NCBI GenBank assembly: GCA_019423755.1
Contig: JAHZAU010000002.1
Span: 1-64,000, forward strand
DNA length: 64,000 nucleotides
Origin: Oscillospiraceae bacterium
GTDB taxonomy: Bacteria > Bacillota > Clostridia > Oscillospirales > Ruminococcaceae
Direction of reading: 5' to 3'
The notes below the pieces were generated by a model that searched no databases, was not told the DNA's origin, and saw only the letters and a list, made by a program, of their open reading frames with translations. Shown piece by piece: positions 56,730 through 64,000 of this stretch. Position 1 is the stretch's first letter. Each line of letters starts with the position of its first letter. The position numbers and the translations under genes were made by a program.

Positions 56730-58334
56730 TTACGCCAGTTCGGTGTAGGTGAACTCGTTCCAGCCCCACTTGCCAGCACCATCGTTGGGCAGGTTCTTGA
56801 AGCGAGCGCTGTAAGCATCGTAAGCGCCGAAAGCAACTACCGGTACATAGGGCAGTTCTTCGGACATGATCTTCTGAGCCTGTTTGTACAGTTCGCCGCG
56901 GGCAGCCTGATCGCTGGTAGCGCGAGCTTCTGCGCAGATGGAGTCGAATTCAGCATTGCTCCAGCTACCGTAGTTGGAAGCGGTGCCGGTACCGAAGCGC
57001 ATGTACAGAGCGTTGGGGTCAGGACCCATGAAGCCGCCCTGCAGCTCGACGCAGAAGTCTTTCTGGATGCCGACCTTATCGGACCAAGCGTTCGTCTCAG
57101 AAACGATAACTTCAGCCTTGATGCCTACTTTCTCCAGGTTTGCAACGACCAGTTTTGCCAGGTCGGGGCAGCCGGAGGAATCAAAGACATCGATGGTCAC
57201 GCCTTCGATGTAGTAACCGTTGGCGTTCTTGGTGTAGCCAGCGTCGATGAGGCACTGTTCTGCAGCTTCCAGGTCAAATTCCGGAACGGTGTCCTCGGAG
57301 TTGGAAGCCCACTCGATCATGGACGGATAGAAGTTGTATTCCGGAGGCATTACGTTGTTGTATACCTTCTCAGAGATCTCTTCCCGGTTGATGCAGTGAG
57401 CAAATGCACGGCGAACAGCCTCGTCCTGCATGATCTCATCCTTGGTGTTGAAGATGAAGCGGTAAGGAGAGGGGTACTCGTTGAGAGCCAGAGCAATGTT
57501 GGGGTCTGCTTCCAGTTCTGCAATGTTAGCAGTGGGAACGGTGGTGTAGTAGTCCAGCTCACCGTTGATCAGAGCCTGAACGGCAGTTGCTTCATCGGGG
57601 ATGATGGAGAGGATCAGACGGTCGATCTTCGGCGGGTTGTAGTAATCTTCGTTAGCAACCAGTACGGTACGTTCGCCCTGGGTGTAGGACTCGAACTTGA
57701 AGGGGCCGCTGGTTACAGGGTTCATGTTAGCCGGGTTTTCATCCCAGGACTGGCCGTTGTTGTAAACGTGCTCAGGCAGGATGAAGCAGGCGTACCAGCC
57801 CAGGTTTGCTACGATGGAAACATCCGCCTGAGCCAGGTTGAAGACTACGGTGTAGTCATCGGGTGCCTCGATGGAGGTCACGTCGGTCAGGTAGGAGTTC
57901 ATGTAGTAGGTGGGGTTGGCTTTGATGGTATCGAAGGTGTATTTTACGTCTTCGGAGGTGAGCTTCTCACCGTCAGACCAGGTCAGGTCCTGTCTCAGGT
58001 GGAAGGTCAGGGTCAGGCCGTCTTCGGAGAACTCCCAGGTCTCTGCTGCATCGGGAATGACCTGTTTGGAAGCGTCCAGCTTGACCAGACGGTTGAACAT
58101 GTTCTGTACAGCAACGTAAGCGTTGTCGTCAGCCAGAATGTCGGGGTTAAAGGATTTGGGGTCGCCAGTCTCGCGGGAGATGAAGGTGATCTCTTCGCCG
58201 GAATCTGCGGTTTCACCGGAAGCTTCCTGGCCGCCTTCTGCGGCGGCGCCTTCCTCACTGCTGGAAGAAGAGCCGCATGCCGCGAAGGACATGGTCATGG
58301 CTGCTGCCAGCAGGAGTGCCAGTAACTTTTTCAT
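56730..58334 (-). CDS. oppA: Peptide ABC transporter substrate-binding lipoprotein (OppA-like)
   Basis: 534 residues. Signal peptide MKKLLALLLAAAM with lipobox SFAAC, a Ser/Glu-rich linker, then the extracellular solute-binding family 5 fold (TWSDGEKLTSEDVKYTFD, the signature of SBP_bac_5). It binds oligopeptides for the Opp importer. I chose ATG 58334 for the signal peptide, with AAAGGAGG upstream; an in-frame ATG 21 bp upstream adds MQQRRIF. It sits after oppF with a palindrome before it. Confidence 0.93.
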   Translation of the reverse strand: MKKLLALLLAAAMTMSFAACGSSSSSEEGAAAEGGQEASGETADSGEEITFISRETGDPKSFNPDILADDNAYVAVQNMFNRLVKLDASKQVIPDAAETWEFSEDGLTLTFHLRQDLTWSDGEKLTSEDVKYTFDTIKANPTYYMNSYLTDVTSIEAPDDYTVVFNLAQADVSIVANLGWYACFILPEHVYNNGQSWDENPANMNPVTSGPFKFESYTQGERTVLVANEDYYNPPKIDRLILSIIPDEATAVQALINGELDYYTTVPTANIAELEADPNIALALNEYPSPYRFIFNTKDEIMQDEAVRRAFAHCINREEISEKVYNNVMPPEYNFYPSMIEWASNSEDTVPEFDLEAAEQCLIDAGYTKNANGYYIEGVTIDVFDSSGCPDLAKLVVANLEKVGIKAEVIVSETNAWSDKVGIQKDFCVELQGGFMGPDPNALYMRFGTGTASNYGSWSNAEFDSICAEARATSDQAARGELYKQAQKIMSEELPYVPVVAFGAYDAYSARFKNLPNDGAGKWGWNEFTYTELA

Positions 58335-58359
58335 AAAAATCCTCCTTTGTTGCACTAAG

Positions 58360-58378
58360 TTTATACTATCTGTATAAA
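58360..58378 (-). promoter_or_regulatory. Palindrome upstream of oppA
   Basis: TTTATAC-N5-GTATAAA (58360-58378), about 25 bp before the oppA ATG. It could be an operator or a processing hairpin that raises oppA mRNA stability. Confidence 0.45.
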
Positions 58379-58429
58379 ACTGCAGTGGTTATATATAAAG
58401 TCCTACTCTCAAAGGACTCTATACCGTAC

Positions 58430-59455
58430 TTACTCCCCTTTGGATGCGTCTGCTTCTGCTGCTTCCATGCAGCGGCTGCAGCAGGCGTAATGGGTTTGGG
58501 AGAAGTCCACCCGCTCGGGGTAGGCCTTGAAGCATTCCGGGCAGGCCTTGAAGCAGCGGGGGGCGAAGTAGCAGCCCGGACCCGGGTCCACCGGCGTAGG
58601 CGGCTCACCGGTAATGGGAATGGACGCCACCTTTTCGTCGGGGTCGATGGAGGCGCAGTTGGAGATCAGCGCCTGGGTGTAGGGATGCTTGGGGTTCTTG
58701 ACCACCTCGTCGGCGGTACCGTATTCCACCACGCGGCCCAGGTACATAACGGCAATGTAGTCCGAAATATAGCGGGTCAGCGCAATGTCGTGGCTGATGA
58801 AGATGACCACGGCGTTGTGGCTGGTGCTCAGGTCCTGGAGCATATTGATGATATCGGCACGGACCGAAACGTCCAGCATGGATACCGGCTCGTCAGCGAT
58901 GATGACGCTGGGGTTGAGGAACATGGAGCGCAGGATGGAGATACGCTGCAGCTGGCCGCCGGACAGCTCGTGGGGGTAACGCTTCATAATGTCCTCCGCG
59001 GGATGCAGGCCGCCGGATTCCAGCGCCTTGAGGCACATCTGCCAGCGCTCCTCGTCGTCCTTGCCGATCTTGTAGTTTTTCAGCGGACGCATGAGGATCT
59101 TGGCGATGGTGTCTCGGGGAGTGAAGGTGTCAAAGGGGTTCTGGAACACGATCTGCACCTGGCTGCGGAAGGCTTTGGGGTCCTTCTTGAGCATTTCGGA
59201 GGTGGACTGTCCGTCCAGCAGCACGTCGCCGCCGGTGGGCTCCTCCAGCCGGGTCAGGATGCGGCCCAGGGTGGATTTTCCGCAGCCGGACTCACCGATG
59301 ATGCCCAGGATCTTGCCCCGCTCGATGCTCAGGTTAACCCCGTCCACCGCTTTTACCCATTTGCGGTCTTCTTTCTTTTGAAACAGCTTTCCGCTTTTGT
59401 GAGGGTACCACATGGATACGTTCTCAACGGAAATGTAAGGTTTGTTATTTTCCAT
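58430..59455 (-). CDS. oppF: Oligopeptide ABC transporter ATPase OppF-like
   Basis: 341 residues. Walker A GESGCGKSTLGR, signature LSGGQLQRISILR, Walker B IIADEPVSMLD, and the C-terminal oligopeptide-ABC extension with Cys residues (CYFAPRCFKACPECF), typical of OppD/OppF. It overlaps oppD by 11 bp. One of two ATPases energising the OppBC channel. Confidence 0.92.
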   Translation of the reverse strand: MENNKPYISVENVSMWYPHKSGKLFQKKEDRKWVKAVDGVNLSIERGKILGIIGESGCGKSTLGRILTRLEEPTGGDVLLDGQSTSEMLKKDPKAFRSQVQIVFQNPFDTFTPRDTIAKILMRPLKNYKIGKDDEERWQMCLKALESGGLHPAEDIMKRYPHELSGGQLQRISILRSMFLNPSVIIADEPVSMLDVSVRADIINMLQDLSTSHNAVVIFISHDIALTRYISDYIAVMYLGRVVEYGTADEVVKNPKHPYTQALISNCASIDPDEKVASIPITGEPPTPVDPGPGCYFAPRCFKACPECFKAYPERVDFSQTHYACCSRCMEAAEADASKGE

Positions 59456-60425
59456 CTTCGGTCCCTCCCTGATACTTCCAGCAAGAAATCATTCTGCCAT
59501 CGTCCAAAATCGTCTGCTGCGGCTTCTGGGTGTGGCATTTCTGGGTGGCGAAGGGGCAGCGGGGAGCAAAGATGCAGCCCGGGTGCTTCACCGACAGGTC
59601 CGGCAGGAAGCCGGGGATGGCGTGGAGCTTGCTGTTTTCGCCCTTCAGCGAGGGGAAGGAGCCCATGAGACCCTGGGTGTAGGGGTGTTTGGGGTCCTTG
59701 AGCACGTCACGCGACATACCGATCTCCATGAACTCGCCGGCGTACATAACCGCCACCTTGTTGCAGGAGGCTGCCACGACCGACATATCATGGGTGATCA
59801 TGATACGGGTCATATCCATCTCTTTTTCCATGTGGACCACTTCTTCCAGGATCTGGCCCTGGGTAACCACGTCCAGCGCGGTGGTGGCCTCATCGAAGAT
59901 CAGCAGCTTGGGGTTGTGCAGCAGGCTCATAGCGATAGCCACACGCTGCAGCATGCCGCCGGACATTTCGTGGGGATACAGATGGTAGACGCGCATCGGC
60001 AGGTTTACCAGCTTGAGCAGGTACTCCATGCGCTTGGCGATCTCTTCTTTGGTCGCCTTGGGCTCATGCACCCGGTAGATGTCCTCGATCTGGGTGCTGA
60101 TGCGGTGTACCGGGCTCAGCGAGTTCATCGCCTTCTGGAACACCACCGAGATGCCGGTCCAGCGAATCTTGTTCATCTCCTCGTTGGAGAGGGTCAGCAG
60201 GTTCTTGCCTTCAAAGAGGGCTTCGCCGGTGACCTTGGTGTGTTTGGGGTCGTGCAGCCGCAGCAGCGCCATAGCCAGGGTGGACTTACCGGAACCGGAC
60301 TCACCCACCACGCCCAGGGAATCGCCCTTGTTGATGGAGAAGTTGGCGTTCTGGGTTGCGTAGACCTCTTTTTCCTTATTGACGTAGGTAACGTTTACGT
60401 TTTTTAACTCTAACACTTTTTCCAT
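59445..60425 (-). CDS. oppD: Oligopeptide ABC transporter ATPase OppD-like
   Basis: 326 residues. Walker A GESGSGKSTLAMAL, signature MSGGMLQRVAIAM, Walker B LLIFDEATTALD, and the C-terminal zinc/Fe-S-like extension (HPGCIFAPRCPFATQKC). Paired with OppF. ATG 6 bp after the oppC stop, strictly within the operon. Confidence 0.93.
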   Translation of the reverse strand: MEKVLELKNVNVTYVNKEKEVYATQNANFSINKGDSLGVVGESGSGKSTLAMALLRLHDPKHTKVTGEALFEGKNLLTLSNEEMNKIRWTGISVVFQKAMNSLSPVHRISTQIEDIYRVHEPKATKEEIAKRMEYLLKLVNLPMRVYHLYPHEMSGGMLQRVAIAMSLLHNPKLLIFDEATTALDVVTQGQILEEVVHMEKEMDMTRIMITHDMSVVAASCNKVAVMYAGEFMEIGMSRDVLKDPKHPYTQGLMGSFPSLKGENSKLHAIPGFLPDLSVKHPGCIFAPRCPFATQKCHTQKPQQTILDDGRMISCWKYQGGTEDGK

Positions 60426-60431
60426 GGCAGC

Positions 60432-61274
60432 TTATCCCCTTTCCTTGTGCTTCGGGTTGAGGACGTGGTTGAGACCATCGCCCAGCAGGAAGAAGATCAG
60501 CACCGTGATGACGATAGCAACACCGGCAAAGGTGGAGATCCACCAGGCGCTGGTGATGTATTTCTTACCAATGTTGATCATCTGGCCCCAGCTGATGATG
60601 GCCGGGTCGCCCAGGCCCAGGAAGGACAGGCCGGCTTCGGTGAGGATGGCGCTGGCCATACCCATGGTGGTGTTGGCGATAACCGGGAACACACCGTTGG
60701 GGATGATGTACTTAAAGAGGATCTGCATCTTGGTCTCGCCCATAGCGGTGGCCGCCCGGACGAAGGTCCTCTGCCGCAGGGAAAGCGCCTGGGCGCGCAT
60801 GAGTTTGGCGTTGCTGGGCCAGGTAGTCAAACCGATGACCACCATGACGTTGTTGATGCTGCTGCCGAACAGAGAGATGATCAGCAGGATGAGGAAGAAG
60901 GTGGGCAGCATCATGAAGACGTTGATGATTTCCGAAACAACTGCGTCCACCTTGCCGCCGAAGAAGCCGCCGACGCCGCCGATGAGGATACCCAGAATAC
61001 CGGAGATCAAAGCGGAGATAACCGCTACCTTCAAGCTGGTACGCACGCCGTAGATCAGCATGCTCAGAATATCCTGGCCCAGGTGGTTGGTGCCCAGGAC
61101 GTGTCCGTTCTCGCCCAAAGCGTTAAGGACGTCGGTGCCATAGATGTACGGGTCTTCCGGGGAGATCCACGGCGCTGCTACCACCAGGAACAGCAAAAAC
61201 AGAAGACCGATGGTGCCGGCCAGAAGCTGGCGGTCACTGAGGATGGTTTTCCAGACTTTCTTTACCCTATTCAT
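60432..61274 (-). CDS. oppC: Oligopeptide ABC transporter permease OppC-like
   Basis: 280 residues with five to six transmembrane helices and the EAA-like loop (RAATAMGETKMQILFKYIIPNGV). Second membrane subunit of the Opp importer. ATG with GGAGG upstream, 11 bp after oppB. Confidence 0.93.
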   Translation of the reverse strand: MNRVKKVWKTILSDRQLLAGTIGLLFLLFLVVAAPWISPEDPYIYGTDVLNALGENGHVLGTNHLGQDILSMLIYGVRTSLKVAVISALISGILGILIGGVGGFFGGKVDAVVSEIINVFMMLPTFFLILLIISLFGSSINNVMVVIGLTTWPSNAKLMRAQALSLRQRTFVRAATAMGETKMQILFKYIIPNGVFPVIANTTMGMASAILTEAGLSFLGLGDPAIISWGQMINIGKKYITSAWWISTFAGVAIVITVLIFFLLGDGLNHVLNPKHKERG

Positions 61275-61285
61275 GGTTTCCTCCC

Positions 61286-62251
61286 TTATTCATAACGGAT
61301 TCTCGGGTCAAGCATCGCATAGACCAGGTCTACGATCAGCATAACCACGGCGACGGAGATGCTCATTACCAGGTAGATGCCCATCAAGGTGGGGTAGTCG
61401 CGCTGGGTGATGGCGGTCATAACCAGACGGCCCATGCCCGGCCAAGCGAATACGATCTCGATGAGGGAAACACCGGTAATCAGGTATGCCATGGAGATAC
61501 CGAATACCGTCACCGAAGGAAGGATGGCGTTGCGGAAGATGTACTTGTTGAAGATCTTCTTCTCCGACATGCCGGTGGCACGGAAGGAGGTGATGAAGTC
61601 TTCATTGGATACCTGCAGCACCGAGGATTTGGCGATACGGAAGTACTGCGGGATCATGACCAAAGTCAGGGTGACCATGGGCAGGACCATGTGCCGCAGC
61701 ACGTCCACCACATAAGCAAAGCCCTCGTACTGGGTTCGGGAATCGGTCATACCGTAGGATGGCAGCCACCCCAGCTTACTGGAAAAGACGATGATGAGCA
61801 TCAATCCCAACCAGAAAGACGGTACCGAGTTCAGTACGTAAGAAGTTCCCGAGAAGGCGGCGTCCATAACAGAGCCCTCGTTTTTGGCGGCCAGGATGCC
61901 GGTGAAGGTACCCAGTACCGCAGACAGCAGAGCCGATGTCAGACCCAGCAGCACGGTGGCGCCGACCTTTTCTCCGATCATATCGGTAACCGGGCGGTTA
62001 TAGATGATGGAAATACCCAGGTCGCCGCTAGCAGCGGTCTTCAGGTAGCTGACAAACTGGACTGGAAGCGGCTTGTTCAGGCCGTATTTTTCTTCCAGGG
62101 CAGCTCGCAGCTCCGGGCTGTCGTTGTCGGGGCCCATCAGCGTCCGAATCGGGTCGCCGGGGGCGCTCTTAATGATCACAAAGTTGACCGCAAATACGAT
62201 CAATACCGTGAGAAACCCGGACAGGATTCTCTTCAATGCGTACTTTTTCAT
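61286..62251 (-). CDS. oppB: Oligopeptide ABC transporter permease OppB-like
   Basis: 321 residues with six transmembrane helices; the conserved FRATGMSEKKIFNKYIFRNAI EAA loop and PGMGRLVMTAI motif identify OppB. ATG 62251 with AGGAGG upstream; the in-frame ATG at 62269 has no ribosome site. First gene of the operon oppB-oppC-oppD-oppF-oppA. Preceded by a leader of about 200 nt with two strong hairpins. Confidence 0.93.
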   Translation of the reverse strand: MKKYALKRILSGFLTVLIVFAVNFVIIKSAPGDPIRTLMGPDNDSPELRAALEEKYGLNKPLPVQFVSYLKTAASGDLGISIIYNRPVTDMIGEKVGATVLLGLTSALLSAVLGTFTGILAAKNEGSVMDAAFSGTSYVLNSVPSFWLGLMLIIVFSSKLGWLPSYGMTDSRTQYEGFAYVVDVLRHMVLPMVTLTLVMIPQYFRIAKSSVLQVSNEDFITSFRATGMSEKKIFNKYIFRNAILPSVTVFGISMAYLITGVSLIEIVFAWPGMGRLVMTAITQRDYPTLMGIYLVMSISVAVVMLIVDLVYAMLDPRIRYE

Positions 62252-62324
62252 TGCTGACCTCCTTACCAAACCCTTGAGCGATCGTTCCCATCCGTCCGGC
62301 TCCTCCGCTTCTCACAAGATCCAT

Positions 62325-62485
62325 TCATCCTGGAGTCTCCAGGATGAAAAACAGGGCCCTGTTTTTGCGGTTGCCGTCCTTCGCTCAAGAGCGATTCCCA
62401 ATCCCGTCCTGCTTCCAGCAGACATTCTACTGAAAACAATCCGTGAATTTTTATAAATTATATCATCTCGCATCAGTGAAGTAAA
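62325..62485 (-). promoter_or_regulatory. opp operon promoter and leader hairpins
   Basis: Promoter TTTACT (62485-62480), 17-bp spacer, TATAAT (62462-62457). Within the leader on the minus strand come the perfect 20-bp palindrome AAAAACAGGGCCCTGTTTTT (62347-62366), terminator-like, then TCATCCTGGAG/CTCCAGGATGA (62325-62347). Attenuation of the opp operon is possible. Confidence 0.55.
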
Positions 62486-62740
62486 TCGTCAAAGTGTCCT
62501 AAGTGAAACCATGTTTCCTGTACAATTTTTTCAACGCTCGTCCTTAATAGCTAGTTTTTTCTCGGGATTTTATCCAATATTACTAGAGTTAATCCTTTTC
62601 TGGCATATAGCTGTATTTTATAGGAAATCACTTTTTCTCCTGCATGATTTTCCAGAATCCCCGTGTTTTCTCCTGTTTTGGGTTTTTTACCCATCCATCT
62701 TCAATCATTATGCATATATTTACATTATTATGCATAAATA
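62486..62740. other. AT-rich intergenic segment with no recognised gene
   Basis: Visibly lower GC than all neighbours. It contains repeats of TATGCATA and a weak 76-codon hydrophobic frame (62511-62741) with no ribosome site and atypical composition. I see no RNA gene or mobile-element end in it. Confidence 0.5.
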
Positions 62741-62774
62741 GAAAAGCCGCCCCGGCTTTGGCCGGAGCGGCTCC
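62741..62774 (-). terminator. Terminator of the SASP gene
   Basis: AGCCGCTCCGGC / GCCGGGGCGGCT stem followed on the minus strand by TTTTC. Confidence 0.85.
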
Positions 62775-62792
62775 CGTTATTTGGGGGGTCTT

Positions 62793-63002
62793 TTATTTGA
62801 CAGAGTTCTCGTAAGCCTCGATCATCTTTTTGACCATCTGGCCGCCGACGGAACCAGCCTCACGGGAGGTCAGGTCGCCGTTGTAGCCCTGTTTCAGGGT
62901 AACGCCTACTTCGTTGGCAGCTTCCATCTTGAATTTGTTCATAGCTTCTTTGGCTTCGGGAACGACCAGCTTGTTGCTGCTGTAAGAATTGTTGCTGTTC
63001 AT
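62793..63002 (-). CDS. Alpha/beta-type small acid-soluble spore protein
   Basis: 69 residues, MNSNNSYSSNKLVVPEAKEAMNKFKMEAANEVGVTLKQGYNGDLTSREAGSVGG in content (given here by segments: the KFKMEAANEVGV region around the germination-protease site and the GDLTSREAGSVGG box). It coats and protects DNA in dormant spores and is degraded at germination. I chose the ATG at 63002, with AAGGAG 10 nt upstream; the upstream frame is untranslated leader. It proves the organism makes endospores. Confidence 0.93.
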   Translation of the reverse strand: MNSNNSYSSNKLVVPEAKEAMNKFKMEAANEVGVTLKQGYNGDLTSREAGSVGGQMVKKMIEAYENSVK

Positions 63003-63139
63003 GAGGGATACACTCCTTATATTCGTTCTATCATTGGCAAACCAAGCGGACCCGGCCGCGCGAAATCGGACATCCAGCCGTTTGGGGCCGGGTCCTTCGT
63101 TTCCGCCGCCTGCGCAAGGTCCTGTTTCGTTTGCAACCA

Positions 63140-63168
63140 TAGTATGAGCCGCCGCTGGCGCATTATCA
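63140..63168 (-). promoter_or_regulatory. Sigma-G-type promoter of the SASP gene
   Basis: TGATAA (63168-63163), 16-bp spacer, CATACTA (63146-63140), matching forespore sigma-G promoters (TGnATA / CATACTA). It lies about 140 bp before the SASP ATG. Confidence 0.75.
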
Positions 63169-63215
63169 AAAGAAAATTCTGCCACGGCCTTTTGGGGCCG
63201 CGCCGCGTGTTTTCA

Positions 63216-63243
63216 TTGATTTTTTCCCATACTTTGATATAAT
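63216..63243 (+). promoter_or_regulatory. Promoter of the 151-residue membrane protein
   Basis: TTGATT (63216-63221), 16-bp spacer, TATAAT (63238-63243). Confidence 0.65.
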
Positions 63244-63290
63244 AAGCTCATCCCGAAAACACACCCTAAGCCCAAGAAAGGACGCTTTTT

Positions 63291-63746
63291 ATGTTCCATG
63301 CTTTTTATGTAAGCTCCCAGATGGTCTCCCTGGCGGTCTACCTGGTTTCCGCCTTCGCCCTTTACAAGCTAGGCCGGATGCGTTGCATCAACACCCCGTG
63401 GCTCGCCTTCATCCCCTTCTTTAACCTTTATGTCATGGGCTACATCGGCGATACCCTCAAGTACCACTCCCCCCAGCTCAACCGCTACCTGTATAATCTT
63501 CCTCTGGCCTATGCCCTACCGCTGCTCTCCATCTTCTCCAGCATCGGCGTGCGCCTGCCGTTCATCGGCGGCCTGACCTACTCCCTGCTGAGCCTGGCTT
63601 CCTGGGTGCTGACAGTAGTGGTCTACTACCTGATCTTCCTGCAGTACGCCTATCGCCAGCGCATCCTCTTCACCGTCCTTTCGGTGATCCCGGTGGTGGG
63701 TCCGATCCTCATCCTCTACTCCCTGCGGGGCTACCGCAATTATTAA
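63291..63746 (+). CDS. Hypothetical integral membrane protein
   Basis: 151 residues with about four transmembrane helices (VSLAVYLVSAFALYKLG, PWLAFIPFFNLYVMGYIG, LPLAYALPLLSIF and WVLTVVVYYLIFLQYA) and a short basic tail. The PWLAFIPFFN segment resembles small membrane proteins of unknown function seen in Firmicutes. ATG with AAGAAAGGA upstream. Promoter and terminator define it as a single-gene unit. Confidence 0.7.
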   Translation: MFHAFYVSSQMVSLAVYLVSAFALYKLGRMRCINTPWLAFIPFFNLYVMGYIGDTLKYHSPQLNRYLYNLPLAYALPLLSIFSSIGVRLPFIGGLTYSLLSLASWVLTVVVYYLIFLQYAYRQRILFTVLSVIPVVGPILILYSLRGYRNY

Positions 63747-63774
63747 CCGGCCTTCTCCAAACCAACCGAAAAAG

Positions 63775-63806
63775 AAAAAGCAGTCCCCGTGGGGACTGCT
63801 TTTTTG
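63775..63806. terminator. Terminator between the membrane protein and the next gene
   Basis: AGCAGTCCCC / GGGGACTGCT stem flanked by A-rich and T-rich runs; serves both convergent genes. Confidence 0.85.
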
Positions 63807-63815
63807 CGTGCTTTT

Positions 63816-64000
63816 TTATTGCTGGCAGAAATTTCGGACCGCTTCTTCCAGCTGTTCGGCGGTGACGGCCTGACCCAGGCTGCCGCAGCAGACCCCACGG
63901 CCGCCGCCTTTTCCGGCAAAGAGGCTGTTGAGCTGGCGGCAAAGCTGCCCCAGCCGGTCCCCTTCAGCGCTGCTGCCTACCGACAGGGCATACCGGGCGC
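63816..64000 (-). CDS. C-terminus of a DHHA1-domain protein (alanyl-tRNA editing / AlaX-like), partial
   Basis: Only the last 61 codons are in the window, ending at TAA 63816-63818. The visible part contains LCRQLNSLFAGKGGGRGVCCGSLG followed by a helix ending EEAVRNFCQQ; the GGGRG box with its downstream Gly-Ser is the DHHA1 signature found at the C-terminus of alanyl-tRNA synthetase and of AlaX-type editing proteins that clear Ser/Gly-mischarged tRNA-Ala. A stand-alone DHHA1/DHH phosphoesterase is an alternative. The rest lies beyond the right edge. Confidence 0.55.
   Translation of the reverse strand, partial: ARYALSVGSSAEGDRLGQLCRQLNSLFAGKGGGRGVCCGSLGQAVTAEQLEEAVRNFCQQ

Noticed and set aside
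55236..58325. 1029-codon plus-strand ORF over M14 peptidase and oppA
   Set aside because: Runs antisense through two recognised genes and a terminator.
62511..62741. 76-codon hydrophobic ORF in the AT-rich block
   Set aside because: No ribosome site, Phe/Ile-rich composition typical of random AT-rich DNA.

Overview
The window looks like a chromosomal piece of an anaerobic, endospore-forming, amino-acid-fermenting member of the Clostridia, GC-rich and with many genes starting at TTG or GTG; an Oscillospirales-type gut bacterium is my best inference. Three things support this: a selenocysteine-dependent glycine reductase operon under a tandem glycine riboswitch, an alpha/beta-type small acid-soluble spore protein behind a sigma-G-like promoter, and Firmicutes-type housekeeping genes (dgt-dnaG-rpoD, walJ-rlmH, murA, yifB). 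I saw no phage integrase, transposase, insertion sequence, CRISPR array, tRNA or rRNA.

Layout. 1-4910 (minus strand): grdX-grdE-grdB-trxB-trxA, running off the left edge, behind a promoter and a glycine riboswitch with terminator. grdB is read through an in-frame UGA (selenocysteine). 5069-8150: a selenium/sulfur trafficking block, with a class V desulfurase divergent from yedE, a TusA-like protein and a DUF3343 protein. 8222-12243: htpG, a tiny membrane ORF, and a DEAD-box RNA helicase. 12567-19580: an orphan BlaI-like repressor, a small membrane protein, rlmB, a 955-residue membrane protein that looks like a catalytically dead P-type ATPase, an 8-oxoguanine glycosylase and class II aldolase. 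19597-23184 (minus): a GH18 lipoprotein, azlCD, and small exported or membrane proteins. 23378-33905 (plus): phosphoglucomutase, rpmE, yigZ, dgt-dnaG-rpoD, an Rrf2 regulator, galE and cardiolipin synthase. 33914-37995 (minus): murA, corA behind a long structured leader, rlmH, walJ. 38146-39797: yifB/comM. 39830-43670 (minus): a GntR-ABC transporter operon. 43743-46742 (minus): an overlapping XRE - ImmA/IrrE protease - patatin lipase - class I glutamine amidotransferase-like operon, divergent from a region-4-only sigma-like protein. 47264-51935: ppa, MATE exporter, IMP dehydrogenase, an aminoglycoside 6-adenylyltransferase relative. 52022-62485 (minus): a small protein, an orphan metal/cofactor-type binding protein, and a peptide operon (oppBCDFA, M14 carboxypeptidase, S9 peptidase). 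62793-64000: spore protein, a small membrane protein and the end of a DHHA1-domain (AlaX-like) protein.

How the parts fit together (inference). Peptides imported by the Opp system and cut by the M14 and S9 peptidases would supply amino acids. Glycine induces the grd operon through the riboswitch. Thioredoxin and thioredoxin reductase feed electrons to glycine reductase, and the yedE/TusA/DUF3343/desulfurase block would supply selenium for the selenoproteins. The less ordinary items are the pseudo-P-type ATPase, the XRE-ImmA-patatin-C26 cassette, the minimal selenium-carrier set, the structured corA and galE leaders, and helically phased DnaA-box-like arrays in intergenic DNA.
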